Made by a program: the position numbers and the translations under genes. Below are positions 1 to 8,216 of a DNA stretch of 37,143 nucleotides, in pieces. Below the pieces are notes generated by a model, which saw nothing but the letters and a program-made list of their open reading frames with translations, was not told the DNA's origin and did not search any database. How positions within the stretch are numbered: position 1 is the first letter of the stretch; each line of letters opens with the position of its first letter. Source of the DNA: Burkholderiales bacterium (GTDB lineage Bacteria; Pseudomonadota; Gammaproteobacteria; Burkholderiales; SG8-39); the NCBI GenBank assembly GCA_014860445.1, contig JACZJT010000038.1:1-37143 (forward strand), written 5' to 3'.

Positions 1-2
1 AC

Positions 3-108
3 AGAAAAGCGGCGAAATCGGCGCCAGACAAGGCGCAAAGCGCAGCAAGGTTGGACACCTTGCGAGCATTTGCAACGCCGTATGGCGTCGATTCTCGGCG
101 TCTTTTCT
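3..108. repeat. Long imperfect palindrome (REP/MITE-like intergenic element)
   Basis: Positions 3-50 are the approximate reverse complement of 58-108, with about 7 bases (51-57) between the arms. The outer ends pair as agaaaag with cttttct. The middle pairs ggcgcc-type blocks, and the apex pairs gcaagg with ccttgc, with a few bulges. The transcript would fold into one long hairpin of about 105 nt. No ORF or T-run accompanies it, so it looks like a palindromic intergenic repeat rather than a simple terminator. No second copy was found by eye in this window. The element may extend beyond the left edge. Confidence 0.55.
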
Positions 109-132
109 TCAGCGAATTAGCAATTCGGGACA

Positions 133-1887
133 CTATCTGCCTCGCGGCTCCTGATGCATGTCCTTGAAGTGGACCAGACCCGGCGCCCACATGTGTTTCA
201 CCGGATCCACGTCGACGTGGATCACCGCGCAGCGGCCGCTGGCGCGGCAGCGCTCCAGCGCCGGCTTGAGTTCCCTCGGGTCGGACACGCGTTCGCCGTG
301 CGCTCCCATGGAGATCGCCAGTTTGTCGAATTCGATTTCGCCCAGTTCCGTGCCGATGTTCTCGTCGGGATCGAGATGCTTTTTCAGCATCGTCTTTACC
401 GGGCGCAGGGTGAACGACTGGTTTATTTTGACCATGCCCCAGGCCTTGTCGCACAGCACCAGGTAGATGACCGCGAGCTTGTTTCTCACGGCGGTTTCGA
501 TCTCCTGCGGATGAAAGCCCATTGCACCGTCGCCGATGATGCACACCACTTGCCGCCCGGGCAGCGCGACGGCTGCGCCGAGCGCCTGCGCCACACCCGC
601 TCCCAGCATGCCGAACTTGAACGTCGACAAAAGCGTGTTCGGCACACGCACCTGGTGATAGAAACTCGCCCAGATGGTGGTATTGCCGCCGTCGGCCACG
701 AGGATGGCGTCGTCGGGAAAGAACTCACGGCACGCGCTCGCCACATGCGCCGGATTCATCGGCGCCGATTGATCCGCAAGCGCCCGGTTCCAGGTTTTGC
801 GATCGCTCTGCTTGGTCTCGTTGTAGCGCGCGATATTTTTCCGCCGCGCGTCGATGCGGATTTCCGCCTTCCTCGCCTCCAGCGCGCCGGCAAGGGCGGC
901 GAGGAACAGTTTGGCGTCGCCGAGTATGGCGAGGTCGGCCGGCTTGTTCATGCCGAGCATCTCGCCGTCCGCGTCAACCTGAATCATTTTCTGCTTCGAG
1001 GGATGGCGCCAATAGGGCGCTTTGCCCCACCAGTCCGTCTCGCCAAAGCGCGTGCCCACGGCCAGCACCAGATCGGCATCGTTGCGCGCCGCATGATTCA
1101 GCTTGACGTGGATCATCGGCAGCGACAATTCGGAGGTTTCGGGCAGCACGCCGCGCGCCGACCAGCTCGTCGTCACCGGCGCGCAGAGAAGTTCCGCGAC
1201 CTGGCGCAGTTCTGCATACGCCGCTGCGTGGATGATGCCGCTGCCCGCGTGGATCAAAGGCTGTTCGGCCGCGATCAGCATGTCTGCCGCCCTGTCGACG
1301 CGCTCGGGAGAAGGCACGACGGGCGTCGTGCTGCGGTACTGATGGGGGGCCCAGAACGCGGGCTCCGCCTTGACCTTGGTGTTCATGATGTTCTCTGGCA
1401 CGTCGATGTGCACCACGCCCGGGCGCCCTTCCCAGGACTTCCTCAACGCCATGCGCACCAGCTCTGGAATGCGCTCGAACGAGGAGATGACGCAGCTCCA
1501 TTTCGCCATCTTGCCGATCACGCCGGACTGGTCGAAGCACTGATAGCTGCCGCCGCGATCGGGATAGGAAATGCCGGGGCGGCGACAGGCGGTGACCACG
1601 AGCACGCGGTTTCCCTCGGCCTGCTCCACCGCGATGCCGGGCAGCGCGTTGGCCACGCCGGGCCCGTTCGAGGCCATGCATACGCCGAGCTTGCCGGTGA
1701 GTCGCGCGTATGCGCCGGCCATGTGCACCGCGCTGGTCTCGTGCCGCGGCGTGACCAGCTCGATGCCGTGTGCACGCAGGCTGGCATAAAAGCCGAAGTA
1801 AGTGCCGTCTATGATGCCGAATACCTTCTCCACGCCTTCGGCCTGCAGCATTCTGGCGATGAATTCACCACCGCTTATTTCTGACAT
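133..1887 (-). CDS. ThDP-dependent enzyme of the acetolactate synthase-like family
   Basis: A 584-residue protein with the three-domain fold of acetolactate synthase, benzoylformate decarboxylase and related enzymes, which act on 2-oxoacids or acyl-CoA with thiamine diphosphate. The N-terminal Pyr domain carries the catalytic glutamate in RHET (E50). A central FAD/CoA-like domain follows, then the PP domain with GDG at 452-454. The usual NN at the end of the metal motif reads CD (479-480), so Asp480 would replace the Mg-binding Asn. The start chosen is ATG at 1887, which has an AAGGGG ribosome site; an upstream in-frame start would add 12 basic residues with no such site. The gene lies 38 bases after the diguanylate cyclase gene and may share its transcript. 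The substrate cannot be read from sequence. It is unlikely to be the biosynthetic IlvB, since no small subunit gene is adjacent. Confidence 0.85.
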   Translation of the reverse strand: MSEISGGEFIARMLQAEGVEKVFGIIDGTYFGFYASLRAHGIELVTPRHETSAVHMAGAYARLTGKLGVCMASNGPGVANALPGIAVEQAEGNRVLVVTACRRPGISYPDRGGSYQCFDQSGVIGKMAKWSCVISSFERIPELVRMALRKSWEGRPGVVHIDVPENIMNTKVKAEPAFWAPHQYRSTTPVVPSPERVDRAADMLIAAEQPLIHAGSGIIHAAAYAELRQVAELLCAPVTTSWSARGVLPETSELSLPMIHVKLNHAARNDADLVLAVGTRFGETDWWGKAPYWRHPSKQKMIQVDADGEMLGMNKPADLAILGDAKLFLAALAGALEARKAEIRIDARRKNIARYNETKQSDRKTWNRALADQSAPMNPAHVASACREFFPDDAILVADGGNTTIWASFYHQVRVPNTLLSTFKFGMLGAGVAQALGAAVALPGRQVVCIIGDGAMGFHPQEIETAVRNKLAVIYLVLCDKAWGMVKINQSFTLRPVKTMLKKHLDPDENIGTELGEIEFDKLAISMGAHGERVSDPRELKPALERCRASGRCAVIHVDVDPVKHMWAPGLVHFKDMHQEPRGR

Positions 1888-1925
1888 GCGTTTTCCCCTT
1901 GTCCCGCGTTTGCCTAGCGGCAATG

Positions 1926-3104
1926 CTACCGTGATCCGGGCGACCCTGCCGGCGCCGTGTGCGCCGCGACCACACGGTTCCTGCCACCCCGCTTGGCTCG
2001 GTACAGCGCCGCATCAGCGCTGCGCAACAGCGTTTCCTGATCTGATCCGTCGATACCGAAGACCGCAACACCCGCGCTGAGCATGACCGGGATCGAAAGC
2101 CTTCCCACCTCGATCGGCCGTTCGCCCACCGCGAGGCGCACGCGTTCCGTGCCCGCCTGGGCGGCCGCGGCATCGGCGCCCGGCATCAGCAACACGAATT
2201 CCTCGCCACCATAGCGTCCGAGTACGTCGTGCCCGCGCAGGCTCGCTCGCAGCACATCGGCCACCCGGCGCAAAACCTCGTCGCCCACCAAGTGGCCGTG
2301 GGTGTCGTTCACGTCCTTGAAATGATCGAGATCGAATATCGCCAACGCGAGTCCGGTTTTTTCGCGCGCGCACCGCGACAGCTCGCGCTCGTATTCCAGC
2401 ATGAAGGCGCGCCGGTTCAGCGTCGCCGTAAGCGGATCGATCATCGCCAGCCGCGCAAGTTCGGCGCGCAGCTTCTCAATTTCGATCCAGATCACGCCCA
2501 ACGTCGACAACACAATAAAGATGCCGAACAGCAAAAGGCTGCCAAATTGAACGGCATTCGAAGCGAGAAAATTTTGATTCGCGCCCCAGACGACGGTTAA
2601 TGCCGCCCGCACCAGCATGGCCAGACCAATGCCTCCCATGCAAGCGGCGGTGAAGCGCCTTGCCCTGCCGCTCTCCTTGGCTGCCGCCAACAGGGCGATC
2701 ACCGGATACACGACGAGTATCGCAAGCGCCAGGGAGACAATCACAATGCGGATGCGCGTAGTCGGCTGCAAAAAAGTGAAATATGCGATTGCCAGCACCG
2801 CTGCGCCAATCACGAGCCATCCGAACGCGAATACGGCGGGCGCCGTTTCCGGGCGGACGCTGCGCATAACGAACGGGAAGGCCGCGAGGATCAGCCCGTT
2901 GGCCAGCACGATGCTGAGCACATCGGGAACGGCGCCGCGCAGCGCGATCCCCGCCATGCCTGCCGCGAACAAAAGCATGCCGATGCCCCAGTCTGTCACT
3001 GCGCGTGATCCGGGAATCCGATAGGGAAGAAGCAGGCAGACGAATCCCAGGCAGGCGTACATGCTCACCAGTACGATGAATAAGGTGCGCAGATCGAATT
3101 GCAT
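1926..3104 (-). CDS. Membrane-bound diguanylate cyclase (GGDEF domain)
   Basis: A 392-residue protein predicted to make cyclic di-GMP from two GTP at the inner membrane. Residues about 7-205 form six or seven hydrophobic segments with short loops. A short helical linker (206-222) follows, then a GGDEF domain. The signature reads GGEEF (299-303), an active variant. The metal-site FDLDHFKDVND and an inhibitory I-site RxxD (R290-D293), five residues before the signature, are both present, so product feedback inhibition is expected. There is no EAL domain. The ATG at 3104 is preferred because the first hydrophobic helix begins right after it. The gene precedes the ThDP enzyme on the same strand by 38 bases. 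The signal sensed by the membrane region is unknown. Confidence 0.9.
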   Translation of the reverse strand: MQFDLRTLFIVLVSMYACLGFVCLLLPYRIPGSRAVTDWGIGMLLFAAGMAGIALRGAVPDVLSIVLANGLILAAFPFVMRSVRPETAPAVFAFGWLVIGAAVLAIAYFTFLQPTTRIRIVIVSLALAILVVYPVIALLAAAKESGRARRFTAACMGGIGLAMLVRAALTVVWGANQNFLASNAVQFGSLLLFGIFIVLSTLGVIWIEIEKLRAELARLAMIDPLTATLNRRAFMLEYERELSRCAREKTGLALAIFDLDHFKDVNDTHGHLVGDEVLRRVADVLRASLRGHDVLGRYGGEEFVLLMPGADAAAAQAGTERVRLAVGERPIEVGRLSIPVMLSAGVAVFGIDGSDQETLLRSADAALYRAKRGGRNRVVAAHTAPAGSPGSR

Positions 3105-3297
3105 GCGGTCCCTGCAGGAGCGAGAACGTCGCTGTCGCAACCGGGAACTTGGCGCCCCGGTCGAAAATCTGCCTTCAGTGTACGCCGGGCGCAGCGATCA
3201 GCCAATTGCGTATCGTCAAACGTGCGGCCGAATGGTCATGATCGGCACTAGCGCCGCGCTGAGTATTCAAGACCGCAAGACTGGCTGTTGCATTCAG

Positions 3298-3303
3298 TAT
3301 AAT
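3298..3303 (+). promoter_or_regulatory. Candidate -10 box (TATAAT)
   Basis: A perfect TATAAT lies about 70 bases before the ATG at 3374, inside the divergent 3105-3373 gap. No good -35 hexamer sits 16-18 bases upstream, so it would be a weak or activator-dependent promoter. Confidence 0.35.
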
Positions 3304-3373
3304 CGCGCAAATCCAATCATCCACGCGCCGCGGCGGCTTCGGTCCGCACGGACTTAATTTGGGAAAATCCTCC

Positions 3374-4435
3374 ATGTCCACCAGCCGCAAGAACGTAGTC
3401 CGCTTCGACCTGCCCGTGAATCCGGCATTTGACCAGAGGCTGGCGCGCGAATCCGATATTGATCTCACGGTTTGCCGACAGGCGGATGCCGAGGAGGTGT
3501 CCTGGGCGGCGCTGGCGCGCGCGCATGTCTACCACGTGTCCACGGCGAAAGACGAGCTTGCGCGCCGCTGGTTCGTCAACGACGAACTGATCGCGCGCTG
3601 CCCCGCGCTGCTGTGCGTTTCTTCTTCCGGCGCAGGCTACGACACGGTGGATGTCGCCGCCTGCACGCGGGCCGGCGTCGTCGTGATGAACCAGGCGGGC
3701 GGCAACGCCAACTCGGTCGCCGAACATGCGTTCGGCATGATCATCGCGCTGTCGCGGCGCATCATCGAATGCGACCGTCGCCTCAGACACGAAACGGGTT
3801 TTACGCGCGAAGAAATGATGGGCCACGAAATCGGCGGCAAGATCCTGGGCATCGTCGGCATAGGGCATGTCGGCACCCGCGTCGCCGCTCTGGCCCATGC
3901 GTTTGGCATGAGCGTACTGGCCACGGACCCCTACCTGACCGAGGAGGAAATCGGCAGGCGCGGTGCCACGTCGGTCACACTCGACGATCTGCTGGCGCAG
4001 TCGGACATTGTCTCCCTGCACTGCCCGCGTGCGAAAGACACCATCGGCATGATTGATGCGCGCGCCCTGCAGCGCATGAAGAGCGGCGCAATGTTCATTA
4101 CCACCGCGCGCGGCGGCATCCACGATGAGGCGGCTTTGCTGGCAGCGCTTGAATCCGGCCATATCAGCGGCGCGGGACTCGACGTCTGGGACCAGGAACC
4201 GCCGCCGCTGACGCATCCGCTGCTCAAACTCGGCAACGTGATCGCAAGTTTCCACACTGCCGGGGTGACCCATGAAGCGCGCCGGAACATGGCGGCGATC
4301 GCAGCCGAGCAAATTGCGGGCGCGATCAAGGGCGGGCGGCCGCCGCGCTTGATCAACCCGGAAGTATGGCCGGCGTATGCCGCGCGCTTTGAGTCATTGC
4401 TGGGCGTGCAGGTGCAGGTCCTGGATTCGGAATAG
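3374..4435 (+). CDS. D-isomer-specific 2-hydroxyacid dehydrogenase
   Basis: A 353-residue NAD(P)-dependent oxidoreductase of the phosphoglycerate/formate dehydrogenase fold, reducing 2-oxoacids or oxidising D-2-hydroxyacids in the cytoplasm. The Rossmann motif reads GIVGIGHVGTR. The catalytic set is visible: Arg in TTARGG, Glu in DVWDQEP, and His in SFHTAGVTHEAR. The His motif differs from the common PHIGGAT form. The regulatory C-terminal domain of SerA is absent. The ATG at 3374 is preferred over the in-frame TTG at 3359, since GGGA at 3361-3364 sits correctly before it. It is divergent from the diguanylate cyclase and upstream of the glycerophosphodiesterase. The exact substrate is unknown. 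Confidence 0.88.
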   Translation: MSTSRKNVVRFDLPVNPAFDQRLARESDIDLTVCRQADAEEVSWAALARAHVYHVSTAKDELARRWFVNDELIARCPALLCVSSSGAGYDTVDVAACTRAGVVVMNQAGGNANSVAEHAFGMIIALSRRIIECDRRLRHETGFTREEMMGHEIGGKILGIVGIGHVGTRVAALAHAFGMSVLATDPYLTEEEIGRRGATSVTLDDLLAQSDIVSLHCPRAKDTIGMIDARALQRMKSGAMFITTARGGIHDEAALLAALESGHISGAGLDVWDQEPPPLTHPLLKLGNVIASFHTAGVTHEARRNMAAIAAEQIAGAIKGGRPPRLINPEVWPAYAARFESLLGVQVQVLDSE

Positions 4436-4539
4436 CGATCGGCTGGAGAACGAGGAAGGACGCGGGTTTCCGGGCGATCGTGCACCAGCTGGAGCAAGCG
4501 AGCGCAAGGCCTGCTGGCAAACAACGCTAGAATACGGAC

Positions 4540-5556
4540 ATGAGAAAAACCGCTTCCGCTTCCGCTTCGCTCCGCCGCGCCGCTCTCCTACTTGCGACGA
4601 TTGCTTTCGCACTGGCACCGCTCGCCGCATCAGCATTCGATTTGCAAGGCCATCGCGGCGCGCGGGGCCTCGCGCCGGAGAACACCCTGCCCGCATTCGC
4701 AGCGGCGCTGACGGTCGGCGTGAGCACGCTGGAGCTGGACACGGCGATCACCAAGGACGGCGTGGTGGTGGTGAGTCACGACGCACGAATGAACCCGGAC
4801 ATCACCCGCGGCGCCGATGGCCGCTGGCTCAATGCGCCCACGCGCGCCGTACACCATGTGACCTTCGAGGACCTGGAGCATTACGATGTCGGCCGCATCA
4901 AACCCGGCAGCAAATACAGTTACCATTTCCCGGACCAGAAGCGCATGGACGGTGTGTATATGCCGACGCTGGCCCAGGTATTCCAGCTCGTGCGCCGCGC
5001 CGGCAACAACGACGTGCGCTTCAACATCGAGATCAAGACTTCGCCGCTGAAACCAGGTGACACGCTTGCGCCTGAAGATTTTGCCAAAGCGCTGCTGGAA
5101 CTGATCGAGCATCAGGGCATGAGTTCGCGCGTAATCATTCAATCATTCGACTGGCGTGCACTGAAGGCGGTGCAGGCGCTGGCGCCGAAAATTCCGACCA
5201 GCTATCTAAGCGCGCAGCAGCGTTTTCTCGACAACATCGCCGCGGGCAGGCCGGGAGGATCGAACTGGACCGCCGGCATTCAATTCAGCGATCAGGGCTC
5301 GATTCCGAAAATGGTGAAAACCGCCGGCGGCGCAATCTGGTCGCCAAACGCGCCCGAGCTAAGCGCGGACCAGGTCAAGGAGGCGCACGCGCTCAATCTG
5401 CAGGTGATCCCGTGGACGGTAAACGACAAAGCGGACATGGCCCGCCTGATCGACTGGGGCGTGGACGGCCTCATCACCGACCGGCCGGATTTCCTGCGGG
5501 ATGTGATGGCTGAGAAGAAACTGCCGCTGCCCAAGCCGACGCCGGTTTCGCCCTGA
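4540..5556 (+). CDS. Secreted glycerophosphodiester phosphodiesterase (GDPD)
   Basis: A 338-residue exported enzyme expected to hydrolyse glycerophosphodiesters to glycerol-3-phosphate and an alcohol in the periplasm. A signal peptide covers residues 1-32: a basic N-terminus, a hydrophobic core and an Ala-rich cleavage region ending ASA. The GDPD TIM barrel begins at once with HRGARGLAPENT (H38, E47), then the metal ligands E65 and D67 in LELD, and the second catalytic His in SHD (H80). NIEIKT and the C-terminal WTVND and GVDGLITDRPD motifs complete the family pattern. It starts 104 bases after the dehydrogenase and is probably independent. It could supply phosphate or glycerol-3-phosphate. 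Confidence 0.93.
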   Translation: MRKTASASASLRRAALLLATIAFALAPLAASAFDLQGHRGARGLAPENTLPAFAAALTVGVSTLELDTAITKDGVVVVSHDARMNPDITRGADGRWLNAPTRAVHHVTFEDLEHYDVGRIKPGSKYSYHFPDQKRMDGVYMPTLAQVFQLVRRAGNNDVRFNIEIKTSPLKPGDTLAPEDFAKALLELIEHQGMSSRVIIQSFDWRALKAVQALAPKIPTSYLSAQQRFLDNIAAGRPGGSNWTAGIQFSDQGSIPKMVKTAGGAIWSPNAPELSADQVKEAHALNLQVIPWTVNDKADMARLIDWGVDGLITDRPDFLRDVMAEKKLPLPKPTPVSP

Positions 5557-5584
5557 CCGGCGCGCGCGCCCGAGGATTGCTGTT

Positions 5585-6496
5585 CTAGTCTGCCTTGCCG
5601 GCTGCGTCGCGTTCGAGCATACGATAGATCTCGGTGTGGTCCGCCGCGCCGCTTAGTTTTCTCTCAGCGTCAGCCCAGGATTTGAGCAGCACTTCGCCCA
5701 GCAGCGTTTCCGCGCCCAGGCTTTGCGCCAGATCGGTGGCGATGTTGATGTCCTTCTTCATCAGCCCCAGGGTGAATCCGGAATTGAACTTTTCCGAAAC
5801 GATGAACTGCATCAGCTTGTTCTCGGTGCTGTTGTTCTTGCCGCTGGAGGCATTGAGCACCGCGACGATCTTGTCCGGGGCGATGCCGAAATCCTCGCCG
5901 ACCTTCAGCGCCTCGCAGGCCGCGAGCAGGCCGGCCGCCGAGACATAGTTGTTGAGCGCCTTCATCGCGTGTCCGGAGCCCAGCATGCCGGTCTCGATGA
6001 TCGACTTCCCCATGCTCAGGAACAGCGGCATCAGCCTGGCGATGACAGCGGCGTCTCCGCCGGCCATGATCGCGAGCGAACCGTCGACGGCGCGCTTGAC
6101 GCCCCCGGAAACCGGCGCATCGATCAGGTCCACGCCCGCTTGCTTGAGCCGTGGCCCGAGTTCGCGCGTCGCCGGCGGGCTGGACGAGCTCATGTCGATG
6201 ACGACCGCGCCCTTTTTCAGATGCGCTGCGAGTCCGCCGTCCTCGCCGTAGAGCACCTTCTTCACCACCTTGCTGTCCGGAAGCATCAGGATCACGATCT
6301 CGCAGGCGCGCCCGATGTCGGCGAGACTGGCCGCCGCCTGCACGCCGCTCACCGCGCTGACCGCCTTCACTGCTGCGGCATCGGCATCAAAGGCGTGCAC
6401 GGGATAACCGTGCGTGGCGATGCGCGTCGCCATCGGCAGGCCCATCTTGCCGATGCCGATGAAGCCGACGGCGGGTTGCTTGTCGCCGGCGCTCAT
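5585..6496 (-). CDS. 3-hydroxyisobutyrate dehydrogenase-family reductase
   Basis: A 303-residue NAD(P)-dependent beta-hydroxyacid dehydrogenase. The Rossmann motif GFIGIGKMG spans 11-19. The substrate loop DAPVSGGV spans 127-134. The catalytic lysine is K179 in GHAMKALNN, with Asn183. The family includes 3-hydroxyisobutyrate dehydrogenase, tartronate semialdehyde reductase and 3-sulfolactaldehyde reductase (YihU). It is the last gene of a four-gene operon. Its ATG overlaps the TGA of the PcaC-like gene by four bases (ATGA), so the two are probably translated together. From context it may reduce an aldehyde or semialdehyde made by the upstream ThDP decarboxylase; that is inference. Confidence 0.9.
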   Translation of the reverse strand: MSAGDKQPAVGFIGIGKMGLPMATRIATHGYPVHAFDADAAAVKAVSAVSGVQAAASLADIGRACEIVILMLPDSKVVKKVLYGEDGGLAAHLKKGAVVIDMSSSSPPATRELGPRLKQAGVDLIDAPVSGGVKRAVDGSLAIMAGGDAAVIARLMPLFLSMGKSIIETGMLGSGHAMKALNNYVSAAGLLAACEALKVGEDFGIAPDKIVAVLNASSGKNNSTENKLMQFIVSEKFNSGFTLGLMKKDINIATDLAQSLGAETLLGEVLLKSWADAERKLSGAADHTEIYRMLERDAAGKAD

Positions 6497-6876
6497 TTCT
6501 TGCTATCCACCTCGGCGAACACTTCCTTGGCGACGCGCATTGCATCGAGCGCCGCGGGTACGCCGCAATAGATCGCCGATTGCAGAAACACTTCGCGGAT
6601 TTCGATCCGGGTCAGCCCATTGTTGAGTGCGCCCAGCACATGCAGCTTGATCTCGTGCGGACGGTTCAGGGCCGTGAGCATCGCTAGGTTCAGAAAACTG
6701 CGGGTCTTGCGGTCCAGTTCCGGCCGCGTCCAGACTTCGCCCCAGCAGTATTCGGTGACCAGATCCTGCATCGGCTTGCTGAACTCGTCGGGCGCCTTCA
6801 CCGATTTGTCGACATACTCCGCCCCGAGTACCGCCCTTCTGACCGCCAGTCCTTCGTCGTAGCGTTTCTTGTCCAT
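6493..6876 (-). CDS. Carboxymuconolactone decarboxylase family protein, PcaC-like
   Basis: A 127-residue all-helical protein that follows the length and pattern of 4-carboxymuconolactone decarboxylase: RRAVLG near the start, then YCWGEVWTRPELD, LNLAMLTALNR, ELHV-like IKLHV and the C-terminal AIYCGVPAA. It lacks the CxxC of AhpD-type peroxidase relatives, so a decarboxylase/lyase-type role is more likely than peroxide reduction. None of the other protocatechuate genes (pcaGH, B, D) is nearby, so a true PcaC function is uncertain. It is 42 bases downstream of the ThDP-domain subunit and overlaps the reductase gene by ATGA. Confidence 0.85.
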   Translation of the reverse strand: MDKKRYDEGLAVRRAVLGAEYVDKSVKAPDEFSKPMQDLVTEYCWGEVWTRPELDRKTRSFLNLAMLTALNRPHEIKLHVLGALNNGLTRIEIREVFLQSAIYCGVPAALDAMRVAKEVFAEVDSKK

Positions 6877-6918
6877 GCTTTACTCCTTTGATGGTTGGAT
6901 GATTAAAGATGTTGCATG

Positions 6919-7530
6919 CTATTGGTGTGCGGCATCCGCGCCCAGCAGTGCGGCGCGGAAGCGGTTTTTCAGCAGCGCGCCGTCCCGCGGCGGCAGCACC
7001 AGCGGTAGTTTTTCCGGGTCGACCTTGACCTGCGCGAACAAGCTGCCCTGGCCCGAATAGATGCGCTTCTTCAGCCGCGACACGTCGGCCTCGGAGCGCA
7101 CCATGAACGTCTGTGCGATGCCGGCGGCCCTGGCCATTTTGGCGAGATCCACGCCATGAGCGGTATGCGTCTCCTGCATTCCGGTTTCGCCGTAGCGCTC
7201 ATTGTCCAGAACCACGATGGAAAGATTGCGCGGCGCCTGCACCGCGATGGTGGCCAGTGCGCCCAGGCCCATCAGCATCTCGCCGTCGCCGGTGACGACC
7301 AGTACTTTTTTCTTCGGCTGCGCCAGCGCAAGCCCCAGGCCTATCATCGCCGCGCCGCCCATCGCCCCCCACAGCGGAAAATTGCGTTCGTGGTCACCAC
7401 AGCTGGTGATGTCCCAGGCGGGCGCGCCCAGCCCTCCGATCACCAGGGCGTCGCCGCGCCCGGCCAGCAGGGTTTGCACGACTTCGCGGCGCAATAGCCT
7501 GCCCGTCTTTTTTACCATCGGTTTGCTCAT
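6919..7530 (-). CDS. ThDP-binding (PP-domain) subunit, sulfopyruvate decarboxylase beta-like
   Basis: A 203-residue protein that holds only the cofactor-binding half of a ThDP decarboxylase. The GDG motif is at 81-83 and ends in VLDN (D109, N110), followed by ERYGETGMQ. This closely matches the VLDN-x-x-x-x-(S/E)TGGQ pattern of sulfopyruvate decarboxylase beta (ComE) and phosphonopyruvate decarboxylase. Its partner is the upstream gene at 7527-8075, which supplies the Pyr half. The two overlap by ATGA, so equimolar synthesis is expected. Candidate substrates are sulfopyruvate, phosphonopyruvate or an unidentified 2-oxoacid; family knowledge alone cannot choose. Confidence 0.87.
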   Translation of the reverse strand: MSKPMVKKTGRLLRREVVQTLLAGRGDALVIGGLGAPAWDITSCGDHERNFPLWGAMGGAAMIGLGLALAQPKKKVLVVTGDGEMLMGLGALATIAVQAPRNLSIVVLDNERYGETGMQETHTAHGVDLAKMARAAGIAQTFMVRSEADVSRLKKRIYSGQGSLFAQVKVDPEKLPLVLPPRDGALLKNRFRAALLGADAAHQ

Positions 7531-8075
7531 TGCGGCACGCTCTCGGTGAGTTTTCTGAAATCCTTGGCGCCCTGCACCCGCTGGCCGATCAGCAGCGCGA
7601 CCGGGCGATAGGTGTTGAACGCAAGGCGCAGCGTGGCCGACACCATTTCCGGAACCTCGGCACCGCTGTCGGCGCGTTTGACGATCACGCCCATCGCCTC
7701 CAGCACGGCCTGCGTCGCATTGCCCATGGGGATCTGCGCGGGATTGAATTCGCCGTGGTCACCGCGCATGGTGATCAGCATCAGCAGCGGAAACTGGCAG
7801 GCGATCGACAGAGTGAGCATATTGATGCAATTGCCCACGCCGCTGCTTTGCATCAGCAGCACGCCCTTCTCGCCGCCCAGCCACGCTCCGGCAAGCTGCG
7901 CCACACCCTCTTCCTCGGTGGTGAGCCTGACCACCCGCATGGCTTTGTCCTTTTCACACAGCTTGATCAGGCGCGCGTGTCCGGCATCGGGAACGATCGC
8001 TACCTGGCGCACACCTGCATCCTTCAGCAGCGCATGCACCTCGTCGGGCCAAGCGGGTTCGGCAATTTTCTTCAT
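7527..8075 (-). CDS. Pyr-domain subunit, sulfopyruvate decarboxylase alpha-like
   Basis: A 182-residue protein with only the N-terminal half of a ThDP decarboxylase. TTEEEGVAQLAGAW (E54-E56) carries the catalytic glutamate. LLMQSSGVGN, followed by ITMRGDHGE and QIPMGNAT, matches the ComD/phosphonopyruvate decarboxylase pattern. The ATG at 8075 begins MKKIAEP. The same frame stays open far upstream, antisense to glnS, but that extension is an artefact: it does not match the family and leaves normal start positions behind. First gene of the operon 8075 to 5585. The promoter must lie in 8076-8216, shared with divergent glnS. Confidence 0.87.
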   Translation of the reverse strand: MKKIAEPAWPDEVHALLKDAGVRQVAIVPDAGHARLIKLCEKDKAMRVVRLTTEEEGVAQLAGAWLGGEKGVLLMQSSGVGNCINMLTLSIACQFPLLMLITMRGDHGEFNPAQIPMGNATQAVLEAMGVIVKRADSGAEVPEMVSATLRLAFNTYRPVALLIGQRVQGAKDFRKLTESVPQ

Positions 8076-8216
8076 CTGGTTTCCGTGAATGGGGGGGGAT
8101 GGCGGAGAATCTCGATAATACAATATTGCGGCGGCGCCCGGCTTTGCCGATTCGTCCGTCGCGATTGCCCGGTAGGGTAAAATCATGCATGCATACCGCA
8201 ACGCACGATTAATACC

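Noticed and set aside
154-1884. 576-codon + strand frame over the ThDP enzyme gene
   Set aside because: It is the mirror of a clearly recognisable gene on the other strand and its Arg/His/Ala-rich product has no family features.
3317-4312. 331-codon - strand frame over the 2-hydroxyacid dehydrogenase gene
   Set aside because: The + strand frame carries all catalytic motifs; the antisense product has none.
5559-5570. Self-complementary ggcgcgcgcgcc between convergent GDPD and reductase genes
   Set aside because: It has no loop and no T-run; a 12-base GC alternation is expected by chance in DNA this GC-rich.
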